Assembly (NCBI GenBank): GCA_030637805.1
Contig: DAOWFV010000034.1
Span: 1-14,075, forward strand
Reading direction: 5' to 3'
Length of the DNA: 14,075 bases
Source: Acidobacteriota bacterium
GTDB taxonomy: Bacteria > Acidobacteriota > Thermoanaerobaculia > Thermoanaerobaculales > Sulfomarinibacteraceae
Positions 1-6,170 of this stretch are shown here, piece after piece. Under the pieces are notes generated by a model that saw only the letters and a program-made list of their open reading frames with translations, was not told the origin of the DNA and did no database searches. The position numbers were made by a program, and so were the translations under genes. The number at the start of each line of letters is the position of its first letter. Position 1 is the first letter of the stretch.

Positions 1-177
1 AACGTGCTCGCTCTGGCGCCGCGGCGCTGCCTGATGATCGAGGGCAACCCGATGACCAGGGAGCGCCTCGAAGGCGCCGGCTGCGAAGTCGTCACCTACC
101 GCGGGAACGAGCTCTCGCTCAAGGCCGAGGGTGGCGCCACCTGCCTCACCCGGCCGATTCTCCGCTCGAGCTCGTAG
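1..177 (+). CDS. Arginine deiminase / dimethylarginine dimethylaminohydrolase-like protein (3' end only)
   Basis: The window opens inside this gene; only the last 58 residues are visible, ending at TAG 175-177. The segment begins NVLALAPRRCLMIEGNP and ends with GGATCLTRPI about ten residues from the C-terminus. That ending matches the guanidino-group-modifying superfamily (arginine deiminase, DDAH, amidinotransferases), whose catalytic Cys sits in a GG-x-x-C-x-[ST] motif near the C-terminus; here it is visible residue 48. Family members hydrolyse arginine or methylated arginine to citrulline, or transfer the amidino group. The substrate cannot be decided from this fragment. The last 39 coding bases before the end are almost exactly repeated at 1548-1586, beyond the next gene, and that second copy still reads CLTRPILRS in the same frame before its own stop. 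The original C-terminus may therefore have been altered by a rearrangement. Confidence 0.8.
   Translation, partial: NVLALAPRRCLMIEGNPMTRERLEGAGCEVVTYRGNELSLKAEGGATCLTRPILRSSS
131..169 (+). repeat. 39-bp direct repeat, left copy
   Basis: This copy starts GTGGCGCCACCTGCCTCACC and matches 1548-1586 at 38 of 39 positions (G versus A at the 26th base). It encodes the catalytic-Cys end of the arginine-deiminase-like gene. The two copies bracket the outer-membrane barrel gene, and similarity stops abruptly on both sides. Confidence 0.95.
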
Positions 178-197
178 TCGATATGTGCTCGCGAAAA

Positions 198-226
198 TTG
201 ACACCGATCACGGCCGGTCATAGGTT
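198..226 (+). promoter_or_regulatory. Putative sigma-70-type promoter for the barrel gene
   Basis: A perfect TTGACA lies at 198-203. A 17-bp spacer separates it from TAGGTT (221-226), a weak -10 with 3 of 6 consensus matches. It sits between the preceding stop codon (177) and the barrel gene start (316), inside the segment bounded by the 39-bp repeats, so the cassette may carry its own promoter. This is a pattern match only. Confidence 0.4.
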
Positions 227-315
227 TTCATTGAGGGCAGCCAGCCTGCGTGATTCATGAAGTTTCGTTGTGCGGCCGCGAAGTTGGCTATCAGCTCGGC
301 TCGGCGGGAGACGGT

Positions 316-1512
316 TTGAAAACCACGACACGAACCTCACCGGTTCGCAGTCCGTGCAGCAACTTGCGGGCCGCGGCTATGACCGTTGCTCTCGTGGCGG
401 TCGCGGGTACCGCTCACTCACAGCGGCTCGAGGAGGTCGACAAGGCCGATGCCGCCGGCAGGAACCTTCTTCAGGTCGCGTTCACGCCGCTGTATCAGAA
501 AGCGATCGAGGCCGGTGAGGACACGGGAAGCTACGAGCTCGACATCGTCGGCTCGCTGGTGGCCTTCGACGGTGACGGTGGTTTTTTTGGTGACGGCCGG
601 ATCGTCCTCTGGGCCCTCGCCCTCGACAACCTCGGCAATCTCCATCCAGCCTCCGTGATGGCCGTGAAGGCTGGTCTGCTGTGGCCGACCAACGACGTCG
701 TCGTTCCGGGCTCCACGACCTCCCTGCCGCTTCTCGCGTGGGCCCAGCGCTGTGCCGACGACCGCCTCCAGGTATGGGCCGGCAAGCTGTGGCCGCATCT
801 TTTCTTCGTGAAGCAAAATCTCACCGGCGACAATCCGGTGGGCTTCATGTCGCGGCTCATCTCCAACGACATGGCGGCCCGCTACTACAGCCTCACCGGT
901 CTCGGCGTCTTCGCCGAGTACTCCGGGAAGGAATGGTTCGTCAAGGGGGCCTTCGTCGACGCCCAGGCCGGGGCCGAGCTCGATGTCTCGAGTTTCGCCG
1001 AGGGCCGATGGGCGTGGGTGGCCGAGGCCGGTTGGCGGGCGGAGCGAGCCAGCGGCGCTACGTCGTTGTCTGCCTTGGTCTCCGTCGTCGACGACACCGA
1101 CGACGTCGAGGGGGAAACCGCGCACTCGCTCGCCTTCAGCCACGACCTGGCCCGCTCGGAACACACCGTCTTCGGCCGTTACACCTACCGCAGGGGCGGG
1201 GCGCCGCTCACCGAGTCCGGCGTGCCGCTCTCCAAACCGCTCGACAGGAGCGCCTTCGTGGCCTGGGCGTGGAACCGCCCTTTCGGCTCGGATCGCCAGC
1301 AGCTCGCCGCCGCCCTCGTGTACGGTGAACCAATCGAGTTCACAGCCGCCCTCGGCTTCAACAATCAGTACGGCGTCGAGGTCTTCTGGAAGTTCCGCGT
1401 TGGTGAGTGGCTCGAGATCACCCCCGATCTCCAGCTCGTTCGTAACCGTGACAACCACCTCGAGATCGTGCCGGGGCTCAGGCTCCGGCTCGCCAAGACC
1501 TTTGGATTCTGA
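316..1512 (+). CDS. Putative outer-membrane beta-barrel (porin-like) protein
   Basis: Function is not recognised beyond a probable outer-membrane barrel. I place the start at TTG 316, giving 398 residues. GGAG at 307-310 stands 5 nt upstream, and the product then begins with a normal signal peptide: a basic N-terminus MKTTTRTSPVR, a hydrophobic stretch AAAMTVALVAVAG near residues 19-31, and a cleavage-like AHS-Q at 33-36. An in-frame ATG at 250 would add 22 residues ahead of the signal peptide and is less likely. The mature part is rich in alternating aromatic and polar residues with Gly/Trp turns, and it ends RLAKTFGF. A terminal Phe is the usual signature recognised by the BAM complex. No close family is evident. 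It is convergent with the ygfZ-like gene, 50 bp away. The whole gene lies between two copies of a 39-bp repeat, suggesting a separate insertion. Confidence 0.65.
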   Translation: MKTTTRTSPVRSPCSNLRAAAMTVALVAVAGTAHSQRLEEVDKADAAGRNLLQVAFTPLYQKAIEAGEDTGSYELDIVGSLVAFDGDGGFFGDGRIVLWALALDNLGNLHPASVMAVKAGLLWPTNDVVVPGSTTSLPLLAWAQRCADDRLQVWAGKLWPHLFFVKQNLTGDNPVGFMSRLISNDMAARYYSLTGLGVFAEYSGKEWFVKGAFVDAQAGAELDVSSFAEGRWAWVAEAGWRAERASGATSLSALVSVVDDTDDVEGETAHSLAFSHDLARSEHTVFGRYTYRRGGAPLTESGVPLSKPLDRSAFVAWAWNRPFGSDRQQLAAALVYGEPIEFTAALGFNNQYGVEVFWKFRVGEWLEITPDLQLVRNRDNHLEIVPGLRLRLAKTFGF

Positions 1513-1547
1513 TCACACCCGCAAATCTCACCCATTCCGTTGTGAGC

Positions 1548-1586
1548 GTGGCGCCACCTGCCTCACCCGGCCAATTCTCCGCTCGA
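1548..1586 (+). repeat. 39-bp direct repeat, right copy
   Basis: This copy matches 131-169 at 38 of 39 bases. It overlaps the last codons of the minus-strand ygfZ-like gene (its final residues GVSSGELAG). In the arginine-deiminase frame it still encodes GATCLTRPILRS and then runs on to a TGA at 1607-1609. It therefore looks like a remnant of that gene's end as well as the end of ygfZ. Confidence 0.95.
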
Positions 1587-3170
1587 CACCCCGCAATCCG
1601 GCGCGTTGAGCCGGGTCTGGATCGCCTCGGCGACGCCGAGGTCGCCGTGGCCGGCTGCGATCTCGATACCCCGCCGCCAGGTCTGATCAGCCGCCGCATG
1701 CCGGCCGACCCCTTTTAAAGCGACACCCAACGCCAGGTAGGCGGCGGAGTGCGACGGATCAGAGGCGATGGCCCTTTCGAAATGGGCGGCCGCCTCCTCA
1801 TGGCTGCCCTTCTCGAGCAGGATCTCACCAAGACCAAAGTTGGCCACAGCGTCATCCGGATCGACCTCGAGGACCCGGCGCAGGAGCGCCTCCCTGCGGA
1901 CGCGCTCCGCCTCCTCGCCCTCCGGTCGCGCACTTTCGTCGTGGTCGATCGGCTTGCGCCGGCCGCGAACAGCCGCCGCACTGGCAAGCTGCAGCTCGTC
2001 CTCGGCCTCCTCGATGCGGCCAAGCTGGGCGTAGAAGCGAGAGAGATTGGCATGGGCCATCACCGAGTGGGGATCCGCATCGGCGAGTCGTTGCATGAGC
2101 TCAATTCCGAGATCGAGCTCTCCGCGTCGCCCGCGGATCACCCCCAGAGACTCGTAGGCATCACCGAACTCTGGGCAGACGACGATCGCTGCCTCGAGCA
2201 GGGCGATCGCCGCGTCCTCGTCGTCCGCGGCGAAGCGGGCGACAGCGCTGCGCCAGATCTCGGCGGCGAGGTCTGCAGGCTCCGGTGGGTGAAGAGCGGG
2301 CAGCTCTCCAACCCGTGCCTCGAGGACCGCACCGTCGTCCAGGGTGCATACGAGCAACCGCCCAGGCACACGGAAGTCGCGAAAGAGCAGCACCTCGAGC
2401 AGCGTTTCTCCTTGCCACTCTGCCGCAGCGAGAACTCTGCCTCCACGCCGCCCCGCCACCTCGAAGTCTTGGCCCGCCGGATCGGCGATGGAATTGGCCA
2501 CGCGCAGCAGCATCGAGGCGTAGGCAGCGCCCCGCCGCGTGTCGATCTTGGCGACCGTTTCCTGTCCGAGATAGCATCCCTTGTCCCGGCTGACGGCGGT
2601 GCTCATGAGGACGGTTTCGTTCACCAGCTGTCCCTCGCGGACGTTGACGCCCCACCTCGGCAGACCGGAGAGGAGGCCCAGCGGCTCGAGAAGGGAGGCC
2701 TCGACCGGCGGGATGGAAAGGGCCGTGTCGTCCCAGGTCACGAATCCCCGCTGGGCGTAGATGGTGAGGGGAATACTGCGCTCGTGGGGAAGACGGGGCA
2801 GGACCTCAAGGGCGAGCGGGCCGAGGGCGAGCCGCATATCCCCGCCCCCGACCATTTCGATCGCCACGTCGTCGGCGATGATCCTCGTCTCGAGGGCCTC
2901 CTGGGTTGCGGAGAGGAGCTCCTCGGGAGCGAGCAGCAGAAACGAGTCTGGTCGCCGATGGAGAAAAAATACCGACTGCAACCGTCCGGATACATCCAGG
3001 AGGGCGGACAGCTGGCTGTCGCCGTCACCGAGAGCGCGAAGATCCGAGGTCAGCTGGGAGTGGAGAAATCGTTCGCGATCGCCGCCTGAGACGCGAAGCA
3101 AGCCCCAGCCGGGAAAGGGGCAAAGCCCTCCCTCGAGCCGCAGCCGGTCAAACGGCGAAGGACTCGCCAC
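1563..3170 (-). CDS. ygfZ: Folate-binding YgfZ/GcvT-like Fe-S protein with C-terminal TPR extension
   Basis: YgfZ proteins (COG0354, Caf17/Iba57 relatives) bind folate and help assemble or repair [4Fe-4S] clusters in certain enzymes, including radical SAM proteins. The signature K-G-C-Y-x-G-Q-E is present at residues 197-204 (Cys199), followed by TVAKI. An N-terminal GWGLLRVSGGDRERFLHSQLTSDL block matches the family start. E. coli YgfZ has about 326 residues; this protein has 535. Residues about 300-520 form extra helical repeats of TPR type, for example ALLRRVLEVDPDDAVANFGL and HFERAIASDPSHSAAYLALG. No ATG fits the start. GTG 3168-3170, overlapping the upstream gene by 23 nt, gives the expected N-terminus, but the ribosome site is weak. 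It is the last gene of the bolA-grx-iscA-ygfZ operon. Its last codons lie in the duplicated 39-bp element. Confidence 0.85.
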   Translation of the reverse strand: MASPSPFDRLRLEGGLCPFPGWGLLRVSGGDRERFLHSQLTSDLRALGDGDSQLSALLDVSGRLQSVFFLHRRPDSFLLLAPEELLSATQEALETRIIADDVAIEMVGGGDMRLALGPLALEVLPRLPHERSIPLTIYAQRGFVTWDDTALSIPPVEASLLEPLGLLSGLPRWGVNVREGQLVNETVLMSTAVSRDKGCYLGQETVAKIDTRRGAAYASMLLRVANSIADPAGQDFEVAGRRGGRVLAAAEWQGETLLEVLLFRDFRVPGRLLVCTLDDGAVLEARVGELPALHPPEPADLAAEIWRSAVARFAADDEDAAIALLEAAIVVCPEFGDAYESLGVIRGRRGELDLGIELMQRLADADPHSVMAHANLSRFYAQLGRIEEAEDELQLASAAAVRGRRKPIDHDESARPEGEEAERVRREALLRRVLEVDPDDAVANFGLGEILLEKGSHEEAAAHFERAIASDPSHSAAYLALGVALKGVGRHAAADQTWRRGIEIAAGHGDLGVAEAIQTRLNAPDCGVSSGELAG

Positions 3171-3480
3171 AGCCGCAGGTGTTGCGCGAGTTCGGGTTGT
3201 CGAAGACGAAACCCCGGCCGTTGAGGCCATCGAGGAAGTCGAGCGTGGTGTCCTTGAGATAGACGGCCGACTTCGGGTCGATGAAGAGATCGAACCCGTC
3301 ATGACTCTGGACGTGGTCGTGCTCCCTTTTCGTCCCGAAATCCATCGAGTACGACAGGCCGGAGCAGCCGCCACCCACGACCCCAACCCGCAAGCCGGCG
3401 CCGGCGGCCGGCTCCTCTCGAGCAACGATCTCCTTGATCTCTCTCAGCGCGCGGTCGGAGACGACGATGATCTCAGCCAT
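3148..3480 (-). CDS. A-type iron-sulfur carrier, HesB/IscA/ErpA family
   Basis: This is a 110-residue Fe-S carrier that accepts clusters from a scaffold and passes them to apo-enzymes. The three conserved ligand cysteines are present: Cys39 in GGGCSGLSY, and Cys102 and Cys104 in TCGCGESF near the C-terminus. The spacing between them is normal for the family. FDLFIDPKSAVYL is also a family block. The start ATG 3478-3480 overlaps the end of the upstream glutaredoxin gene by 8 nt, which suggests coupled translation. The downstream ygfZ start overlaps this gene's 3' end. The TCGCGESF ending is closest to the ErpA/IscA type, but I cannot separate IscA, ErpA and SufA by eye. No odd residues are seen. 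Confidence 0.92.
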   Translation of the reverse strand: MAEIIVVSDRALREIKEIVAREEPAAGAGLRVGVVGGGCSGLSYSMDFGTKREHDHVQSHDGFDLFIDPKSAVYLKDTTLDFLDGLNGRGFVFDNPNSRNTCGCGESFAV

Positions 3481-3889
3481 GCTCGTGACCCTCCACCAGC
3501 TGCCGCAGCCCGCCCTCCGCGGCGAGCTCGGAGACGATGTCGTTGCCGCCGATGAATTCTCCCCGTACGTAGACCTGCGGAAAGGTCGGCCAGGCCGAGT
3601 ATTCCTTGCCTGCAACCCGGATACTCTCGTCTGAGAGCACGTCAAAGGTCTTGTAGGGAACGCCGAGCGAGTCGATGATCCGAAGGACATTTGCCGAAAA
3701 GCCGCACAGGGGTTCCTCGGGCGTGCCCTTGATGAACAGGAAGAGGTCGGCCGAGCCCACCATCCGCTCGACCCGCTCAAGGGGACTGGCGTGCGGGTCG
3801 GGCTCCCGAACCGGTTGGCTGTTGCCCGTGACCGCCGCGGGGTGTGAGGCGATGCGAAAGGGATGAGCTCTGGGGCTCTCATCGTTCAT
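3473..3889 (-). CDS. grxD: Monothiol (CGFS) glutaredoxin, Grx4/GrxD type
   Basis: Monothiol CGFS glutaredoxins bind a glutathione-ligated [2Fe-2S] cluster, alone or as heterodimers with BolA proteins, and act in Fe-S delivery and iron sensing. The active motif CGFS is at residues 62-65, preceded by the family Lys in FIKGTPEEPLCGFSA. WPTFPQVYVRGEFIGGNDIV (100-119) carries the cis-Pro and glutathione-binding GG segment. The protein has 138 residues, about 25-30 longer than E. coli GrxD. The extra residues are a polar N-terminus (1-37) of no evident function. The start ATG 3887-3889 overlaps the bolA stop codon as ATGA, which supports it. The gene lies directly after bolA, its known physical partner, and before the A-type carrier, which it overlaps by 8 nt. 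Confidence 0.93.
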   Translation of the reverse strand: MNDESPRAHPFRIASHPAAVTGNSQPVREPDPHASPLERVERMVGSADLFLFIKGTPEEPLCGFSANVLRIIDSLGVPYKTFDVLSDESIRVAGKEYSAWPTFPQVYVRGEFIGGNDIVSELAAEGGLRQLVEGHEHG

Positions 3890-4155
3890 CGTGGGCCTTC
3901 CTTCAATTGACGCTCATGATAGGAGTCGAGGGTCACGGTCTTCAGACGGACCGCATGGACCTCGGCGGTGTCCAGTTGCTGCTGGAGATGGCTCATCACC
4001 AGCCGGTGTTGATCGAGGAGGGGTTTGCCGATGAATATGTCGCTGGCCACCAGCACCGCCAAATGGTCGTCGGTGCCGGTCATGTCCCTGACCTCGACGA
4101 TCGCGTCCGGCATCCGGGCGGCAAGCAGCTCCTGAACATTCTGCACTCGGCTCAT
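3886..4155 (-). CDS. bolA: BolA family protein
   Basis: This is an 89-residue BolA/IbaG-type protein, predicted to form a [2Fe-2S]-bridged complex with the CGFS glutaredoxin encoded immediately downstream. The family pattern is seen: MSRVQNVQELLAARMPDAIVEVRD, then DHLAVLVASDIFIGKPLLDQHRLVM, with the conserved His at residue 50 in the HRLV motif. ATG 4153-4155 is preferred because GGAGG lies 5 nt upstream. A GTG at 4168-4170 would place that Shine-Dalgarno sequence inside the gene. It is the first gene of the four-gene operon. Its upstream region holds an AT-rich palindromic element (4198-4235), so control probably acts there. I cannot tell the BolA1 from the BolA2/IbaG subtype with certainty; the short length favours the latter. 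Confidence 0.9.
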   Translation of the reverse strand: MSRVQNVQELLAARMPDAIVEVRDMTGTDDHLAVLVASDIFIGKPLLDQHRLVMSHLQQQLDTAEVHAVRLKTVTLDSYHERQLKEGPR

Positions 4156-4197
4156 GAACCCCTCCGTCACAACTCGATATCAAAAACCTGAGACGCG

Positions 4198-4235
4198 GAC
4201 TCAATATTCCATAATATTGTCAGAATTGACTCAAT
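4198..4235 (-). promoter_or_regulatory. AT-rich operator-like region upstream of bolA
   Basis: In this GC-rich window a short AT-rich island lies 43-80 nt before the bolA start. On the plus strand GACTCAAT occurs twice (4198-4205 and 4228-4235), flanking the palindrome AATATT-CCAT-AATATT (4203-4218). The layout looks like a regulator site over a promoter. An iron or Fe-S responsive repressor (IscR/Rrf2 or Fur type) would make sense for this operon. I do not see a clean match to the E. coli IscR consensus. Confidence 0.3.
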
Positions 4236-4250
4236 GCCGAAGTGCTTCAT

Positions 4251-4288
4251 GAGGCCGATTTTCAGGGGCTGAGTCTCTCGCGGGCCTC
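4251..4288. terminator. Possible hairpin between epmB and bolA
   Basis: GAGGCC (4251-4256) and GGCCTC (4283-4288) are complementary, and inside them TCAG-GGG-CTGA (4262-4272) can form a second small stem. The element sits 23 nt after the epmB stop codon and ahead of the bolA regulatory region, where a terminator might be expected. There is no T-run after the stem in the minus direction, so an intrinsic terminator is uncertain. Confidence 0.2.
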
Positions 4289-4310
4289 CATCCCCCAAGC
4301 TCTCAGGTCC

Positions 4311-5333
4311 TCAAGCCCACAGATCAACCCCCACCTTTGCCGGGGCGCCCTCCACCTCCCGAACCAGCCGTGGAACGAGGTATCCGGGAAGTCGTGAGGC
4401 CAGCCCGGCATGGAGACGCCGCGCTTCGTCCTCGGGCACCGCGAAGTGGGCCGCGCCCTCGACCGGGTCGAGCATGTGGAGGTAGTAGGGAAGCACGCCT
4501 GTGTCAAAGAGGACCTCGCTGAGATCGACGAGGGCGTCGACCGTGTCGTTCACCCCGCGTAGCAGCACGGCCTGGTTGAGCAGCGTGGCGCCGGTGGCCG
4601 CCAGTTCCCCCAGGGCTCGCCGAACCTCATCGTCGATCTCACGGGCGTGGTTGGCATGCACGACCACCACAACCGGCATCTCGACGCTGCCCATCCAACC
4701 GACGAGCCCCGCGTCCACCCGTTGCGGGAGAACGATCGGCAGCCGGGTGTGGATTCGCAGCCGGCGCACGTGCGGCACCGCCGCCAGGGCCTGCACCAAC
4801 TCGCCAAGGGGGCCGTCGGCCAAGGTCAGCGGATCGCCGCCGGAGAGGATCACCTCGGAGATCTCGGGATCGGCGGCAATCCTCCCCACTGCCGCCTCCC
4901 AGTCACCCCCGGTGCCGAGCTCCGTATAGGGAAAGTGGCGGCGAAAACAGTAGCGGCAGTGGATGGCGCAGGCGCCAGTCGCCACCACCAGGGCGCGGCC
5001 GTGATACTTGTGGAGCACCCCGTCCTCCGGCGGCCGGCGCAGCTCGCCGACGGGGTCGGAGGTGAAGCCTGCAGCCGGCCGATCCTCGAGGTCTACCGGC
5101 AGTACCTGACGCAACAGCGGGTCCCCGGGGTCCCCCGGCAGCATGCGTGCCACGAAGCCCCGTGGTACCCTGAGCGCGAATCGGCGAGCGGAAAGGGCGG
5201 CCTCGGCGGGCTCGCCGAGGCAATGCGGCGGCAGCTCGAGCAGTGACAGCAGTTCCTCCACATCGCACACCGCGTCGGCGAGGAGCTTCCTCCACGCGCC
5301 GGCAGGCCAGGGGGCGGCACTCCCGTTCTTCAC
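4311..5333 (-). CDS. epmB: EF-P--(R)-beta-lysine 2,3-aminomutase EpmB (radical SAM)
   Basis: EpmB (YjeK) converts lysine to (R)-beta-lysine, which EpmA then attaches to elongation factor P. The protein is 340 residues, close to E. coli EpmB (342). The radical SAM [4Fe-4S] motif CxxxCxxC is at Cys122, Cys126 and Cys129 (GACAIHCRYCFRRHFPY). SGGDPL (164-169) is the typical SAM-binding glycine motif. The C-terminal PRLVREVEGAPAKVGVDL carries the expected PLP-binding Lys333. The N-terminal WRKLLADAVCDVEELLSLLELP matches EpmB rather than the longer catabolic KamA. The start is GTG 5331-5333; its Shine-Dalgarno is weak. It is divergent from efp with only 57 bp between the starts, so the two share a promoter region. 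Downstream lie the Fe-S trafficking genes, fitting its cluster requirement. Confidence 0.93.
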   Translation of the reverse strand: MKNGSAAPWPAGAWRKLLADAVCDVEELLSLLELPPHCLGEPAEAALSARRFALRVPRGFVARMLPGDPGDPLLRQVLPVDLEDRPAAGFTSDPVGELRRPPEDGVLHKYHGRALVVATGACAIHCRYCFRRHFPYTELGTGGDWEAAVGRIAADPEISEVILSGGDPLTLADGPLGELVQALAAVPHVRRLRIHTRLPIVLPQRVDAGLVGWMGSVEMPVVVVVHANHAREIDDEVRRALGELAATGATLLNQAVLLRGVNDTVDALVDLSEVLFDTGVLPYYLHMLDPVEGAAHFAVPEDEARRLHAGLASRLPGYLVPRLVREVEGAPAKVGVDLWA

Positions 5334-5390
5334 GCCGCGAAGTCTCGCAGCTAAGTATGATCTGCGCAACTGCAGCAAGGAGAAAGTGAT

Positions 5391-5954
5391 ATGGCTTCTT
5401 ACAACCTGAACCAGGTCAAAGTGGGACTCAAGATCCTGGTCAACGGCGATCCCTGCGTCATCGTCGGCTGCGACTTCGTCAAGCCCGGCAAGGGACAGAC
5501 CTTCACCAAGGTCAAGTACAAGAGCTACAAGACCCAGCGCGTCAACGAGAAGACCCTCAAGGCCTCCGACTCCTTCGAGGGCGCCGACGTGATGGAAAAA
5601 GAGATGCAGTACCTCTACACCGACGGCCACACCTGGACCTTCATGGATCAGGGCACCTACGAGCAGGTGGAGGCCGACGCCGCCGCGATTGGAGACAACC
5701 GGCAGTGGCTCAAAGAGGAGGACCTCTGCCTGGTGACCCTCTTGGAGGGCAATCCGATCGTCGTCACCCCTCCCAACTTTGTCTTCCTCGAGATCACGGA
5801 TACCGACCCCGGAGCCAAGGGCGACACCTCGTCGGGGGGTAACAAACCCGCCACGCTGGAGACCGGCGCGGTGGTCCGGGTGCCCCTCTTCGTCCAGCTC
5901 GGTGAGAAGGTCAAGGTGGATACCAGGACGGGTGAGTACGTTTCGCGGGCGTGA
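5391..5954 (+). CDS. efp: Elongation factor P
   Basis: EF-P binds ribosomes stalled at polyproline stretches and promotes peptide-bond formation. The 187-residue length is standard. The N-terminal KOW-like domain carries the modification loop FVKPGKGQ, and Lys34 is the residue that receives beta-lysine in EpmA/EpmB systems. That agrees with epmB and epmA flanking the gene. Two OB-fold domains follow, ending RTGEYVSRA, the usual EF-P C-terminal block. The start ATG 5391 has AGGAG at 5378-5382, 8 nt upstream. A possible -10 TATGAT lies at 5356-5361 but no good -35 is seen. Codon choice is strongly C/G-ending (AAG, GAC, CTC, ACC), as expected for a highly expressed gene. No truncation or unusual residue is visible. 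Confidence 0.97.
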   Translation: MASYNLNQVKVGLKILVNGDPCVIVGCDFVKPGKGQTFTKVKYKSYKTQRVNEKTLKASDSFEGADVMEKEMQYLYTDGHTWTFMDQGTYEQVEADAAAIGDNRQWLKEEDLCLVTLLEGNPIVVTPPNFVFLEITDTDPGAKGDTSSGGNKPATLETGAVVRVPLFVQLGEKVKVDTRTGEYVSRA

Positions 5955-5970
5955 GGCCGTGTCCGACATG

Positions 5971-6002
5971 ATTTCGAATTTCGAATTTCGAATTTCGAAT
6001 TT
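5971..6002. repeat. Heptanucleotide tandem array TTCGAAT x4
   Basis: Four perfect copies of the 7-mer TTCGAAT occupy 5973-6000, with two partial bases at each side. The array lies 16 nt after the efp stop codon, in the 216-bp spacer before epmA. The unit contains the palindrome TTCGAA, so the array reads similarly on both strands. It is much more AT-rich than its surroundings. Confidence 0.9.
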
Positions 6003-6119
6003 ATCGGCGCGGGGAGGCGATCAGAGTGTTGGTACCTGTTACCCGCGTTTGGGTGCGCCCTTTTCGGGCCCGCATCCCCTTCCCAGCAAGTTGGCCGAGC
6101 CGAGTCAGTGGGTTCCGAA

Positions 6120-6150
6120 ACTAAAAACTAAAAACTCAAAACTCAAAACT
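6120..6150. repeat. Heptanucleotide tandem array ACTAAAA/ACTCAAA x4
   Basis: Two copies of ACTAAAA are followed by two of ACTCAAA and a partial ACT, all with a strict 7-bp period. The array ends 20 nt before the epmA start, so it occupies the place where a promoter or leader would lie. It differs in sequence from the TTCGAAT array 120 bp upstream but has the same period. Confidence 0.85.
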
Positions 6151-6170
6151 GACCCTCCCGCGGCCCGCAG

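Noticed and set aside
418..1458. Open frame of 346 codons on the minus strand
   Set aside because: It is the antisense shadow of the outer-membrane barrel gene, which has a signal peptide and a C-terminal Phe. The shadow protein is low-complexity and has no motif.
170..1547. Insertion sequence or composite transposon
   Set aside because: Direct repeats flank the segment, but it holds no transposase and no terminal inverted repeats. I report a duplication, not a mobile element.
1749..3089. Long open frame of 446 codons on the plus strand
   Set aside because: It lies antisense to ygfZ-TPR, whose protein has clear family motifs. The antisense frame has no recognisable domain and reflects GC-rich codon bias.
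3171..3425. N-terminal extension of ygfZ reading across the A-type carrier gene
   Set aside because: The extension is rich in Ser, Thr and Arg and is an out-of-frame reading of the iscA-like gene on the same strand. YgfZ similarity begins after 3170.
5334..5969. Upstream extension of the epmB reading frame
   Set aside because: The frame stays open through efp on the opposite strand. EpmB homology begins only at the GTG at 5333, so the extension is a shadow of EF-P.
5971..6150. CRISPR array
   Set aside because: The repeats are only 7 bp, directly abutting, with no spacers and no cas genes nearby, so they are simple tandem repeats.
5955..6170. A small gene in the efp-epmA spacer
   Set aside because: Open frames here are made from the heptamer arrays themselves, with no ribosome site and no protein-like composition.
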